From contig NZ_BSTM01000006.1 of NCBI RefSeq assembly GCF_030269515.1, positions 1 through 64,000 on the forward strand: a stretch of 64,000 nucleotides of DNA, read 5' to 3'. Both the position numbers and the translations under genes were made by a program. This stretch comes from Actinomadura sp. NBRC 104412. Lineage in GTDB: Bacteria; Actinomycetota; Actinomycetes; Streptosporangiales; Streptosporangiaceae. This document shows, piece after piece, positions 52,175-60,749 of the stretch; the first letter of the stretch is position 1; each line of letters begins with the position of its first letter. The notes under the pieces were generated by a model. The model had not been told where the DNA came from and did no database searches. It worked only from the letters and a program-made list of their open reading frames with translations.

Positions 52175-53077
52175 TCATTCCGGGGACCCCACGCTGGAGA
52201 TTCGTGTGCAGGTGTCGACGAGCGCCCGCTCCGCCCCGTCCAGCGGCCGATCGTCCTTCCGTGCGGATTTGACGCACGTCGCCGCTATTTGGATCACCAG
52301 TGCCCGCGCGGGCACGTCCAGCGCCGCCCACAGGCCGTCGTCCGCGGGCACGGCCAGGCCGCCGGACGCCCGGTAGGCGTCCAGGAACCGCGTCCAGTCC
52401 TCGTGGGCGAGCACGCCGGCCGAGTACAGCGCCGCCGGCCTGGCCAGGTCCCATACCGGGTCCCCGGCCCCCAGGTCCTCGACGTCGATCAGCCGCCACG
52501 CGCCTTCGACGCGGACCATCTGGCCCAGGTGCCAATCCCCGTGCAGCAGCGTCCTGCGCGTGCCGCCGTCCGGCGGGCCGGAGCCGTCCCGAATCCAGGC
52601 GGGCAGCGTCGCGAACGCGCGGCGGATCTCGGTGGCGGCGGGGCCGTCCTCCAGCTCGCGCACCAGCCGTGCCACCCGTGTCGGACGCCCCCACTCCGGG
52701 GCGCCCTCCGGCACCTCGGCGGTGTGCAGCCGGGCGAGAAGCCGGGCGCCCTCCTCCCACGGCAGCGCCTCCGGCGAGCCGGGGCGCGGGTCGACCGGCT
52801 CGCCGTACGGCCACACGGTGACCACCCGCCCGCCGATCCGCCGTGGCGGCCCCAGCGGGGGGAGCAGCAGGCCGGGCAGCGCCTCGGCCAGCCGCATCCG
52901 GCGGTCCAGCAGCGGCCCGCCGTCGCGGTCGGCCTGGTGCAGCTTGACGACGACCGTCCCGACCCGTACGACCAGCACGCCGTGCCGGTCGTACAGGACC
53001 ACCGGATCGTCCGGGCCGTCGCCGCCGGGAAGCGCCTCCCGTCCTATCCGGGCAAGGCACTCGACATCGGGATGCAC
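52175..53077 (-). CDS. Aminoglycoside-phosphotransferase-family protein
   Basis: A 300-residue kinase-fold enzyme. 'VGTVVVKLHQADRDGG' holds the ATP-binding lysine; 'RRTLLHGDWHLGQMVRVEGAWRLIDVEDLGAGDPVWDLARPAALY' carries the catalytic loop (HGDWH, Asp) and metal site (IDVED). Family members phosphorylate antibiotics, choline, sugars or homoserine; the substrate is unknown and resistance should not be assumed. GTG start at 53077 is the family-like start. The gene lies 15 bp from the acyl-CoA synthetase stop on the same strand, so they may be co-transcribed. Confidence 0.82.
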   Translation of the reverse strand: MHPDVECLARIGREALPGGDGPDDPVVLYDRHGVLVVRVGTVVVKLHQADRDGGPLLDRRMRLAEALPGLLLPPLGPPRRIGGRVVTVWPYGEPVDPRPGSPEALPWEEGARLLARLHTAEVPEGAPEWGRPTRVARLVRELEDGPAATEIRRAFATLPAWIRDGSGPPDGGTRRTLLHGDWHLGQMVRVEGAWRLIDVEDLGAGDPVWDLARPAALYSAGVLAHEDWTRFLDAYRASGGLAVPADDGLWAALDVPARALVIQIAATCVKSARKDDRPLDGAERALVDTCTRISSVGSPE

Positions 53078-53092
53078 CCGACCAGTGAACCA

Positions 53093-54838
53093 TCATCCGA
53101 TGGGGCGCGCGGCGCGGCCCACCGCGGGCCGCGGCTCGCGCAGCCGCCGTCTGATCACCTTCCCCAGGGGGTTGCGCGGCAGGTCCAGGCACGGACGGAA
53201 CTCGGCGGGGACCTTGTAGTGCGCCAGGTACTTCTCGCAGTGCCGCCGCAGCTCCTCCGCCGAGAACGGGTACGCCGGATGCTCCACCACGTGGGCGATC
53301 ACCCGTTCGCCGCGGCGCTCGTCCGGCGCGCCCGTCACCGCGCACTCGTGGACGGCGGGATGGCGGCGCAGCACGTCCTCCACCTCGGTGGGGAACACGC
53401 TGAACCCGCTCACCTTGATCATGTCGCGGCGGCGTTCCAGGACGCTGATGAAGCCGTCCGGTTCCATCACCGCGATGTCGCCGGTGCGCAGCCAGCCCTT
53501 CGACAGCACCCGCGCGGTGGCCAGCGGGGACCGCCAGTAGCCCGCGAACACCTGCGGCCCCCGCACCACCAGCTCGCCCGGCTCGCCGTACGGCAGGACG
53601 CGGGTCGGCTCGTCCGGGTCCACGATCACCGCGTCGGTGCTGGGCAGCGGCACCCCGACGGTCCAGCTACGCGCCTCGGGCCCGATCGGGTTGGCGGTCA
53701 GCGCCGGGGACGCCTCGGTCTGCCCGTAGCACTGGACCAGCTTGTGGCCGCCGAGCGCGCGGATCCGCTCGATCGTCCGCGGGCTCACCGCGAACGCCCC
53801 GCAGATGAACGCCCGGATCCGGGTCACCGCGGCCCGGCGCAGCCGCGGGTCGTCCAGCACCTGGTCGTACAGCGTCGGCACACCGGGGAACATCGTGATC
53901 TTGTACCGGTGGATCGCCTTGATCAGCTGGTCGGGGTCGAAGCGGGGCAGCAGCACGATCGCGCCCGCCCGCATCAGCGGCGCGATCAGCGCGGCGGTCT
54001 GCCCGAACGAGTGGAACAGCGGCAGGACCGCCAGCGTGACCTCCCGGCCCTCGCGCACCTCGGTGTCCCACGCGTGGTGCTGGCAGGCGTTGGCGACCAG
54101 GTTGCGGTGTGTCAGCATCGCGCCCTTGGGACGTCCCTCCGTCCCGCCGGTGTAGCTGATCGTGGCCAGGTGCCGGGACGGATCCACCCGGAACGGCCGC
54201 ACCCGCCGGTTCGGCGGCCGCAGCATCTCGGCGTACGGCACGAGCCCGGGGTCGTTCGGGACGTCGGCGGTCAGCCGGGCCCGGCGCCGCTGCGTCTGGA
54301 GCAGCGGCAACCGCAGCAGCAGCCGCTTCGTCCACGGGAGATCGTCGATCAGCGACGCCACGATGACATGGTCGAGCGGCGCCATCGCCCGGGCCGCCCG
54401 CAGCGTCGCGTAGGAACGATCCAGCACGACGGCGACGCGGGCGTCGCAGTCGGCGAGCTGGTGGCCCATCTCCTCGGCGGTGTAAAGCGGGTTGTGCGGC
54501 ACCGCGATCGCGCCGCGCCGCAGGATCCCGAAGAACGCCACCACGTACTGCGGGCAGTTCGGCAGGATCAGCGCGACACGGTCGCCCGGCTGTACGCCGA
54601 GCCGGTGCAGTCCCGCGGCGAACCGGTCGGCGGCCTCGCGCAGCTCGCGGTACCGCACCGTGCGCCCGAAGAAGTGCAGGGCGGGGCGGCGCGGAAAGCG
54701 CTCGGCGGCGTCGTCCAGCAGCCGCGTGACGGGGATGTCCGGGACGTTCACCTCGTGCGGCACCCCCGGCCCGTACCACCGCAGCCATGGCAACGATCTT
54801 TGTGACGCGGGCCACATACCGAAGGATTCAACCATCAT
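53093..54838 (-). CDS. Long-chain fatty acid--CoA ligase family protein (AMP-binding)
   Basis: A 581-residue adenylate-forming enzyme. The P-loop-like motif 'SYTGGTEGRPKGAMLTHRN' binds ATP phosphates; 'QCYGQTEASPALT' and 'GWLRTGDIAVMEPDGFISVLERRRDMIKVSGFSVFPTEVEDVL' are core motifs A5, A7 and A8; 'NPLGKVIRRRL' holds the catalytic lysine of the C-terminal domain. It should activate a fatty or aromatic acid to the CoA thioester. Start ATG 54838 of a double ATG; upstream codons to 55015 overlap the Nudix gene and are rejected. Divergent from the Nudix gene. Confidence 0.9.
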   Translation of the reverse strand: MMVESFGMWPASQRSLPWLRWYGPGVPHEVNVPDIPVTRLLDDAAERFPRRPALHFFGRTVRYRELREAADRFAAGLHRLGVQPGDRVALILPNCPQYVVAFFGILRRGAIAVPHNPLYTAEEMGHQLADCDARVAVVLDRSYATLRAARAMAPLDHVIVASLIDDLPWTKRLLLRLPLLQTQRRRARLTADVPNDPGLVPYAEMLRPPNRRVRPFRVDPSRHLATISYTGGTEGRPKGAMLTHRNLVANACQHHAWDTEVREGREVTLAVLPLFHSFGQTAALIAPLMRAGAIVLLPRFDPDQLIKAIHRYKITMFPGVPTLYDQVLDDPRLRRAAVTRIRAFICGAFAVSPRTIERIRALGGHKLVQCYGQTEASPALTANPIGPEARSWTVGVPLPSTDAVIVDPDEPTRVLPYGEPGELVVRGPQVFAGYWRSPLATARVLSKGWLRTGDIAVMEPDGFISVLERRRDMIKVSGFSVFPTEVEDVLRRHPAVHECAVTGAPDERRGERVIAHVVEHPAYPFSAEELRRHCEKYLAHYKVPAEFRPCLDLPRNPLGKVIRRRLREPRPAVGRAARPIG

Positions 54839-54920
54839 TCTGCCATCCCTGTCCCGCTCCGTCCGCTGTTCGCCATGTCCCGCATGATCAGATGGACCGA
54901 ACGGCGAAAGGCAGGCGAAA

Positions 54921-55457
54921 ATGATCCGAACCCTCTCCACTCGGGTGGTGTACGAGAACCGCTGGATGCGCGTCCGCGAGGACCGGATCGAGCGCGGCGA
55001 CGGCTCCCGCGGCATTTACGGCGTGGTCGAGAAGAGCGACTTCGCCCTGGTGATCCCCGCCGAGAACGACGGCTTCCATCTCGTCGAGGAGTACCGCTAC
55101 CCGGTCGGCCGCCGCACCTGGAACTTCCCGCAGGGCACCTACCCCGACGGCCGCGTCGGCGACCCCGAGGACCTGGCCAGACGCGAACTGGCCGAGGAGA
55201 CCGGATTCCGCGCCGGCACCCTGACCCCGCTCGGCTTCCTGCACGCCAGCCACGGCACCAGCACCCAGGGCTTCCACGTCTTCCTCGCCACCGACCTGCG
55301 GCCGGGCGAGGCCGCCCGCGAAATCGAGGAACAGGACATGCGCCAGCGCTTCGTCACCCGCGCCGAGTTCAAACACCTCATCCGCGAAGGCCACATCACC
55401 GACGACTCGACCCTGGCCGCCTACACCCTCCTCACCCTCCACGAAGAGATCCCGTAG
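54921..55457 (+). CDS. Nudix hydrolase (ADP-ribose/NDP-sugar pyrophosphatase type)
   Basis: A 178-residue Nudix enzyme. 'YRYPVGRRTWNFPQGTYPDGRVGDPEDLARRELAEETGF' region gives the box with 'RELAEETG' metal ligands; the spacing between the leading Gly and the helix is three residues longer than the strict G-x5-E pattern. The fold outside the box ('FALVIPAENDGFHLVEEYR') fits the ADP-ribose pyrophosphatase branch that cleaves ADP-ribose to AMP and ribose-5-phosphate. ATG at 54921. It is followed by two GTGATCAC palindromes. A link to the PARG gene 7 kb away is only speculation. Confidence 0.85.
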   Translation: MIRTLSTRVVYENRWMRVREDRIERGDGSRGIYGVVEKSDFALVIPAENDGFHLVEEYRYPVGRRTWNFPQGTYPDGRVGDPEDLARRELAEETGFRAGTLTPLGFLHASHGTSTQGFHVFLATDLRPGEAAREIEEQDMRQRFVTRAEFKHLIREGHITDDSTLAAYTLLTLHEEIP

Positions 55458-55466
55458 CCCCCACCC

Positions 55467-55497
55467 AGTGATCACCCTCCCGAACCACGTGATCACT
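55467..55497. promoter_or_regulatory. Paired GTGATCAC palindromes (hairpin or operator)
   Basis: AGTGATCAC (55467-55475) and GTGATCACT (55489-55497) form a 9-bp inverted repeat with a 13-base spacer; each half also contains the 8-bp palindrome GTGATCAC, with centres 21 bp apart (two helical turns). It lies 10 bp after the Nudix gene and 80 bp before the sigma-like gene, so it could be a terminator or an operator. Confidence 0.4.
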
Positions 55498-55578
55498 CAC
55501 AGCACACGCCGATTAGCAGTTCCTTAAAGCCGCCATAAGCGGGTGTCGCCGGGGGCCCGGGGGTGCGAGGTTCGGGGC

Positions 55579-55842
55579 GTGGCACTGCGAACGGGCAAGA
55601 ACATCGATGCGTACCTGTCCCGGCCGTCGGGAGAACAGGTGCGGCCGGTGAGTGTCGCCCGGGCCTTCCGGGCTCTGCCGTCGGCGCACCGGGAGATCCT
55701 CAACGAGACCGTCTTCCGCGAGCGGTCGGTCAACGAGGCCGCCGTGTCGCTGGGCATCCCCGTGGACGTGGTCAAGGCGCGGGTCTATCACGCGCTGCGC
55801 GCTCTGCGGGTCGCGTTGGACACCCCCGAGCCGGGACGGTGA
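55579..55842 (+). CDS. Stand-alone sigma-70 region 4-like DNA-binding protein
   Basis: An 87-residue protein. Residues 24-80 look like sigma region 4.2: 'VARAFRALPSAHREILNETVFRERSVNEAAVSLGIPVDVVKARVYHALRALRVAL'-type sequence in which 'SVNEAAVSLGIPVDVVKARVYHALRAL' is the helix-turn-helix. There is no region 2, so it cannot act as a normal sigma factor. It might bind -35 elements or antagonise a partner. GTG start at 55579 is the best fit; an in-frame ATG at 55543 would add 12 residues with no ribosome binding site visible. A hairpin follows at 55861-55883. Confidence 0.7.
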   Translation: MALRTGKNIDAYLSRPSGEQVRPVSVARAFRALPSAHREILNETVFRERSVNEAAVSLGIPVDVVKARVYHALRALRVALDTPEPGR

Positions 55843-55860
55843 CGCCCGCATAGGTCTCCT

Positions 55861-55883
55861 TCGCTCCAGGCGTTGTGGAGCGA
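55861..55883 (+). terminator. Small hairpin after the sigma-like gene
   Basis: TCGCTCCA (55861-55868) and TGGAGCGA (55876-55883), 8 bp, 7-base loop, 18 bp past the stop. Confidence 0.45.
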
Positions 55884-56029
55884 GGGATGCGAGGGCGGGC
55901 TGTTCTCGTCGGGCGCCGTGTTTACCGTGATCGTCAGCGGAAACACAGAACGTAGTCAGACAACTCCGGAATCGGAGTACGGCTACGGGGGAAGCCCGCT
56001 CAGCGGTGGCGGGAACAGGGGTGTTTCGC

Positions 56030-57031
56030 GTGCAGACGCAGACGAGTGTCAAGGATCTGATGGACAGCGAGGTGACCGACGGTTCCGGGCACAGGATCGG
56101 GACGGTCAGGCAGGTCTATCTCAACGACGTGTCGGGGCAGCCGGAGTGGGTCAAGGTCCACACCGGGCGGTTCGGGACGAAGGAGAGCTTCGTGCCGCTG
56201 GCCGACGCCCGGCACACGGGTGAGGTCCTGACGATCCCGTACGACAAGGACAAGGTGAAGCACGCCCCTCATGTGGACGCCGACCAGCACCTGTCGCGGG
56301 AGCAGGTCGCCGATCTCTATCGCTACTACGGCCTGCGCGCGCCGCAGCAGAACGAGCCGGTGCCCGACCAGGTGGGCACCGCGCGTGAAGGTGGTACGCA
56401 GGCGTCCCGGAACCAGGCGTCCGACAGGGGGCCGGCGGCCAGCACCGAGCCCGCCGACCGGGAGGCCCCTGCCAAGCGGGGGCGGTCCTCCGGCAAGCGG
56501 GAGCGGCCTTCGGCCAAGCCGGGCCCGTCCGCGAAGAAGGAGGCGGTGGACGCGGCGCACGGCCGGGTGGCCGGCGAGCGCGGCGGGATGGGCAAGGTCG
56601 GCGAGGACGGCATGGTCGAGCTGACCCTGTCGGAGGAGCGCCTGCACGTCGGCACGGAAGTGCACGAGTACGAGCGGGTCAGGCTGCGCAAGCGGATCGA
56701 GATCGAGGAGGTCGAGCGGACCGTCCCGGTGTACCGGGAGGAGCTGCGCATCGAGCGTGAGCCGATCCCGGACGGCGAGGCCGCCGACGGTGAGGGACGG
56801 TACCGGATCGCCGAGGACGAACGGGAGATCATCCTGCGCGCGGAGCGCCCGGTGGTCACCAAGGAGACGTTCCCGGTGGAGCGGATCCGGGCGCGGGCCG
56901 AGCGTGTCGCCGGTGAGCAGACCGTACGGGACGAGATCCGCAAGGAGCGCATCGACGTCGTCCACGACGGTGAGCCGGAGAGGTCCGCGCCCTCCGAGGA
57001 GGCGCCCTCCGGCAGGAACGAGCGCAGGTAG
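56030..57031 (+). CDS. PRC-barrel and DUF2382 domain stress-type protein
   Basis: A 333-residue soluble protein. Residues about 1-75 are a PRC barrel ('LMDSEVTDGSGHRIGTVRQVYLNDVSGQPEWVKVHTGRFGTKESFVPL'). A disordered Lys/Pro/Ser-rich linker follows (about 110-190). Residues about 195-315 are the DUF2382 domain with repeated 'EERLHVGTEVHEYERVRLRKRIE' and 'ERPVVTKETFPVERIRARAERV' strands. Related proteins are induced by stress in actinobacteria and cyanobacteria; function is unknown. GTG at 56030 is chosen since AGGGG lies eight bases before it; GTG at 56006 would add eight residues without a site. Confidence 0.85.
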   Translation: MQTQTSVKDLMDSEVTDGSGHRIGTVRQVYLNDVSGQPEWVKVHTGRFGTKESFVPLADARHTGEVLTIPYDKDKVKHAPHVDADQHLSREQVADLYRYYGLRAPQQNEPVPDQVGTAREGGTQASRNQASDRGPAASTEPADREAPAKRGRSSGKRERPSAKPGPSAKKEAVDAAHGRVAGERGGMGKVGEDGMVELTLSEERLHVGTEVHEYERVRLRKRIEIEEVERTVPVYREELRIEREPIPDGEAADGEGRYRIAEDEREIILRAERPVVTKETFPVERIRARAERVAGEQTVRDEIRKERIDVVHDGEPERSAPSEEAPSGRNERR

Positions 57032-57088
57032 CCAGCGTTCGGAAGTCGCCGTCCGTACCAGTGCACGTGGTCGGGCGGACCACACGGG

Positions 57089-57118
57089 AAGGCCCTGGCC
57101 GTTATCGGTCAGGGCCTT
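57089..57118 (+). terminator. Hairpin terminator after the DUF2382 gene
   Basis: AAGGCCCTGGCC (57089-57100), loop GTTATC, GGTCAGGGCCTT (57107-57118): 12 pairs with one G-T. It lies 57 bp past the stop and 107 bp before the GH3 gene. Confidence 0.7.
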
Positions 57119-57225
57119 CGGCGTGGCCGCGGAGCGACCTACGTTGCTTTTTGTTGGGGCGGAAGACAAATCCTCCCCGTCCCCGCCGACCCCCCGTTAT
57201 CCCACCCCCCTGAGCGGAGGCGACG

Positions 57226-59064
57226 ATGCACCGCAGCCCACCCCGGGCCCTCGTGCTCGGCTTGATCACCATCCTGACGCTGTCGCTCACCGGCGGCGCG
57301 GCGGTGGCCGACACCGGGACCGCCTGGCTGGATTCCAGGCGCCCGGTCAAGGACAGGGTGGAGCGCCTGCTCGCCAGGATGAGCCTGGACGAGAAGATCG
57401 GCCAGATGACGCAGGCCGAGCGAGGCAACGTCACGGCCGACGACATCACCCGCTACCGGCTCGGGTCGGTCCTGTCCGGCGGCGGGTCCGTGCCGACGCC
57501 CAACACCCCCGAGGCGTGGGCGGACATGTACGACGGCTTCCAGCGCGCCGCGCTGGCCACCCCGCTGCGCATCCCGATCATCTACGGGGTGGACGCCGTG
57601 CACGGCCACAACAACGTGGTCGGCGCGACGATCTTCCCGCACAACATCGGCCTCGGCGCCACCCGCGATGCCGAACTGGTGCGCAGGATCGGCGCCGCCA
57701 CCGCCGAGGAGGTCGCCGGCACCGGACTGGACTGGAACTTCGCGCCCTGCCTGTGCGTCGCCCGCAACGACCGCTGGGGTCGCACCTACGAGTCCTACGG
57801 CGAGGTGCCCGAGCTGCCCGCGCAGATGTCCTCGATCGTCAACGGCATCCAGGGCTACCGGCTGGGCGGCAGCCCCACGTCCATCCTCGCCACCGCCAAG
57901 CACTACGTCGGCGACGGCGGGACGACCGGCGGCGTCGACCAGGGCGACACCCAGGTGTCCGAGGCCGAGCTGCGGCGCGTCCACCTGCCGCCGTTCCGTG
58001 CGGCGATCAAGCGCGGCGTGGGCTCGGTGATGATCAGCTTCAGCTCCTGGAACGGTGTCAAGCTGCACGGCCACCGGTACCTGATCACCGACGTGCTCAA
58101 GCGCGAGCTGCGCTTCTCCGGCTTCGTCATCTCCGACTGGAACGGCATCGACCAGATCGACGGGCAGCCCGGCTTCACCCCCGAGGAGGTCCGCACCGCC
58201 GTCAACGCCGGCATCGACATGTTCATGGTGCCGCAGGAGTGGCGCGCGTTCATCGACACGCTCAAGGCCGAGGTCCAGGCCGGCCGGGTGCCGATGTCGC
58301 GCATCGACGACGCCAACCGGCGGATCCTCACCAAGAAGGTCGAGCTGGGCCTGTTCGAGCGGCCCTTCACCGACCGCCGCTACACCGCCACGGTGGGCAG
58401 CCCGCAGCACCGCGCGCTGGCGCGGCAGGCGGTGGCCAAGAGCCAGGTGCTGCTGAAGAACAAGGGCGGGGTGCTGCCGCTCGACCGCCGCAACAACAAG
58501 ATCTTCGTGGCCGGCAAGAACGCCGACGACATCGGCAACCAGAGCGGCGGCTGGACCATCACCTGGCAGGGCTCGTCCGGCCCGATCACCCCGGGCACCA
58601 CGATCCTGGAGGGGATCAGGCAGACGGCCGGCCGGTCCAGCACCGTCACCTACAGCAGGGACGGCACGGGGATCGACGGCTCGTACAAGGCGGCCATCGC
58701 GGTCGTCGGCGAGACCCCGTACGCCGAGTTCGAGGGCGACCGGCCGGGAGCGATGGGCCTGGACGCCGAGGACCTGGCGACGATCGAGCGGCTGCGCGCC
58801 TCGGGCGTGCCGGTGATCGTCGTGCTGGTCTCGGGACGGCCGCTGGACATCGCGGCCGAGCTGCCCAAGTGGGACGCGCTGCTCGCGGCGTGGCTGCCGG
58901 GCACCGAGGGACGCGGCGTGGCCGACGTGCTGTTCGGCGTCACCAAGCCCACCGGCAGGCTCCCGTCCACCTGGATGAAGAGCGCCTCCCAGCAGCCGAT
59001 CAACCGCGGTGACGGCCAGAAGCCGCTGTTCCCGTTCGGATACGGCCTCACCTACCGCAAGTAG
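57226..59064 (+). CDS. Secreted glycoside hydrolase family 3 (beta-glucosidase/exo-glucanase type)
   Basis: A 612-residue secreted enzyme. Signal peptide 1-28 ends in 'GGAAVA|DTG'. The GH3 N-terminal TIM barrel has 'IPIIYGVDAVHGHNNVVGATIFPHNIGLGATRD', 'LATAKHYVGDGGTTGG' (substrate binding) and nucleophile Asp304 in 'FVISDWNGID'. The C-terminal domain (about 400-612) has 'KSQVLLKNKGGVLPLDR' and 'PTGRLPSTW' and supplies the acid/base. The layout matches two-domain exo-1,3/1,4-beta-glucanases (ExoI/ExoP type) rather than longer three-domain enzymes. ATG at 57226 with GGAGGCG upstream. It may release glucose from beta-glucans for uptake; regulator unknown. Confidence 0.92.
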   Translation: MHRSPPRALVLGLITILTLSLTGGAAVADTGTAWLDSRRPVKDRVERLLARMSLDEKIGQMTQAERGNVTADDITRYRLGSVLSGGGSVPTPNTPEAWADMYDGFQRAALATPLRIPIIYGVDAVHGHNNVVGATIFPHNIGLGATRDAELVRRIGAATAEEVAGTGLDWNFAPCLCVARNDRWGRTYESYGEVPELPAQMSSIVNGIQGYRLGGSPTSILATAKHYVGDGGTTGGVDQGDTQVSEAELRRVHLPPFRAAIKRGVGSVMISFSSWNGVKLHGHRYLITDVLKRELRFSGFVISDWNGIDQIDGQPGFTPEEVRTAVNAGIDMFMVPQEWRAFIDTLKAEVQAGRVPMSRIDDANRRILTKKVELGLFERPFTDRRYTATVGSPQHRALARQAVAKSQVLLKNKGGVLPLDRRNNKIFVAGKNADDIGNQSGGWTITWQGSSGPITPGTTILEGIRQTAGRSSTVTYSRDGTGIDGSYKAAIAVVGETPYAEFEGDRPGAMGLDAEDLATIERLRASGVPVIVVLVSGRPLDIAAELPKWDALLAAWLPGTEGRGVADVLFGVTKPTGRLPSTWMKSASQQPINRGDGQKPLFPFGYGLTYRK

Positions 59065-59069
59065 CAGCA

Positions 59070-59111
59070 GTGCCCGGCGGGTACGGCCCGTTCGCCGCAC
59101 CCGCCGGGCAC
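59070..59111 (+). terminator. Hairpin terminator after the GH3 gene
   Basis: GTGCCCGGCGGGT (59070-59082) pairs perfectly with ACCCGCCGGGCAC (59099-59111), 13 bp, 16-base loop, five bases past the stop. Confidence 0.85.
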
Positions 59112-59124
59112 CCCGCTCAGCCCG

Positions 59125-59412
59125 GAAACCGCGGCCTGGAGGCCCGCAGGCGGCCCGGCCCACCCGGCGGATCAGCGGGAAGGACAGCGGGATGACCGCC
59201 ACGCCGTCCGGGATGTCGCGGCGGCCCATCCGCGGCAGGACGGCGTTGCCGAGCCCGCCGGCGACCAGGGAGAGCTGGGTGGCGAACTCGTAGGCCATGT
59301 GGTCGGTGCGGGGTTCGGAGTCCATCGCGCGCAGGGCGCGCATCGGCCAGTCGCAGCAGAAGGCGACCGAGGTCGAATGCGCTGCCGATGCTTCGGGTCC
59401 GGTGTCAGCCAT
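59125..59412 (-). pseudogene. Remnant of a LysR-type regulator effector domain
   Basis: On the minus strand a 96-codon stretch reads like the end of a LysR effector-binding domain: 'EFATQLSLVAGGLGNAVLPRMGRRDIPDGVAVIPL' region followed by 'PLIRRVG'. There is no DNA-binding domain upstream, and the frame then runs on without a natural stop into antisense of the GH3 gene. The ATG at 59412 has an AGGAG eight bases upstream, so a small product could still be made, but the domain would be incomplete. Best read as a broken gene left by a deletion. Confidence 0.55.
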
Positions 59413-59702
59413 GTGCTGAGTCTCCTGTCACAGCGAGAAGGCTGACAGCGGCGATTCCTATCACTCGCTCAAGCATGACAAAGCCCCCAGGCCCGGAGCT
59501 GGTCTCCGGACGCTGGGGCTTCGCCGTTCACGAGCCTTTCCTGCGCTTTCCTGCTGAGCCCGCACCAGGGGCGTCATCGCTGTCAGCGATCACGCGATCA
59601 GCGAGTTCGCGACGGCGGGTCTGGGCTCGGGCCAGGTCGGTGTCATGACCGGCCCAGCCACCGGGTACCGCCCATCCCCTCGCCGATCGGCGGATTGTCG
59701 GG
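59413..59702. other. Scar region with orphan 3' end
   Basis: 290 bp without an intact gene. On the minus strand a frame from about 59690 to the TGA at 59528 reads '...GHDTDLARAQTRRRELADRV' and ends 'GSAGKRRKGS', and is followed directly by a hairpin at 59481-59521. It looks like the tail of a lost gene with its terminator. I cannot name the family. Confidence 0.4.
59481..59521 (-). terminator. Imperfect hairpin after the orphan 3' end
   Basis: AAGCCCC (59481-59487) pairs with GGGGCTT (59515-59521) and inner CCGGA with TCCGG, with an internal loop. On the minus strand it is followed by TGTCATG. It sits seven bases past the TGA at 59528. Confidence 0.5.
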
Positions 59703-60749
59703 TCAGCTCTGGCCTCGTTCGCCTTGGCGGGGGCCGAGGGTGTCGGTCCATTCGGCGGTGAGCTGGGCGTTGCTGAGGGACATCCCTGTGTTGGATTGCT
59801 CTCCGAGGTACTCGTAGGTGTTCTTGCGGAACGCCAGGCGGCTTTCGTACGGCTCGGGCTTGGCACCGGGCGCGGGTGGAATGTTCTCGGTGTAGGAGAG
59901 GACGATGGCGGGGGGGCCTCCCTCGGGATCAGTGGCGGTGCCGACCGTGCGTACGCCCTTGATCTGGGCGAGCATCCGGTAGATCCCGGCTCGCGTCGCC
60001 GGCGTCGTCGGCTGGCTGAGCAGTTCCGGGGCGAAGGTCCAGAGGAACCCGTCGACCTGGGTGGAGGACAGCGTGCCACCCTCCGCCGACTTGGCGATGA
60101 CCTTGCGCAATTCCTCCGGGGTGGTGGGCAATTGGAGGAGCTGGTCCAGGGACATCCCTTTGCCGTTCACGCCCCATTCGGCCCACTCCGGGCCGCTGTA
60201 TTCGGTGTACGCGGGCTTGTCGCGTACGAGGTTCGGCGAACCGGCGGCCTTCCAGGCGGCCTTGTCCTTGGCCGATGGGAAGGTCACTTTGGGATTGAGA
60301 CCGACAACCGTCCGGATGAAGCCGGTCTTGGACTTCCAGGATTCCGTTGTCACGCAGAGGACGTAGCGGTAGGTCTTCCCCTCACGGGTGCACCTCCGGG
60401 TCTTGACGTGCCAGTACTTGCCGGTGGTCTGCGGGGCCTTCTCGATCGATTTGGCTCCGGACAGGAGGAAGGTGCGGGCGTCCAGGGGCCGTTCCGCGGG
60501 ACGGAGGAGGTGAGGGTCGGCGTCACCCAGCAGAGGGATGGTGACGGCGGCCGCCGTGGCCGCAGCCGCCGAGGCGGTCAACACCAGAGGAAGGCGGAAG
60601 AAGGAGCGACGCGTCCGGGCGGGGGCCTGGCGTGGGGTTGCGATGATCGCCGCGATCCTCTCGTCGTACGAGGTGTCCGGCAGAGAGAGCGACGCTTCCT
60701 TGATCTCCTCGGGCATCAAAGCCGCGACGGTCCGGTCGATGGTGTTCAT
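59703..60749 (-). CDS. CU044_5270 family membrane protein, sigma-factor partner
   Basis: A 348-residue protein. Residues 1-50 are cytosolic ('LMPEEIKEASLSLPDTSYDERIAAIIATP'), 52-75 a transmembrane helix, and the rest is outside the membrane with 'GKYWHVKTRRCTREGKTYRYVLCVTTESWKS' (two cysteines) and 'TPEELRKVIAKSAEGG'. This is the CU044_5270 family, which regularly follows an ECF-like sigma gene. The layout is that of an anti-sigma or sensor protein, though the classical zinc anti-sigma motif is absent. ATG at 60749 overlaps the sigma stop (TGATG), so the two are coupled. Confidence 0.8.
   Translation of the reverse strand: MNTIDRTVAALMPEEIKEASLSLPDTSYDERIAAIIATPRQAPARTRRSFFRLPLVLTASAAAATAAAVTIPLLGDADPHLLRPAERPLDARTFLLSGAKSIEKAPQTTGKYWHVKTRRCTREGKTYRYVLCVTTESWKSKTGFIRTVVGLNPKVTFPSAKDKAAWKAAGSPNLVRDKPAYTEYSGPEWAEWGVNGKGMSLDQLLQLPTTPEELRKVIAKSAEGGTLSSTQVDGFLWTFAPELLSQPTTPATRAGIYRMLAQIKGVRTVGTATDPEGGPPAIVLSYTENIPPAPGAKPEPYESRLAFRKNTYEYLGEQSNTGMSLSNAQLTAEWTDTLGPRQGERGQS

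Noticed and set aside
52175..53077. Antibiotic resistance role for the phosphotransferase-family gene
   Set aside because: The kinase fold is shared by many metabolic enzymes, and nothing in the sequence or context points to an antibiotic.
57139..59124. Very long minus-strand frame antisense to the GH3 gene
   Set aside because: Only the part above 59125 resembles a protein family (LysR); the rest is low-complexity antisense sequence.
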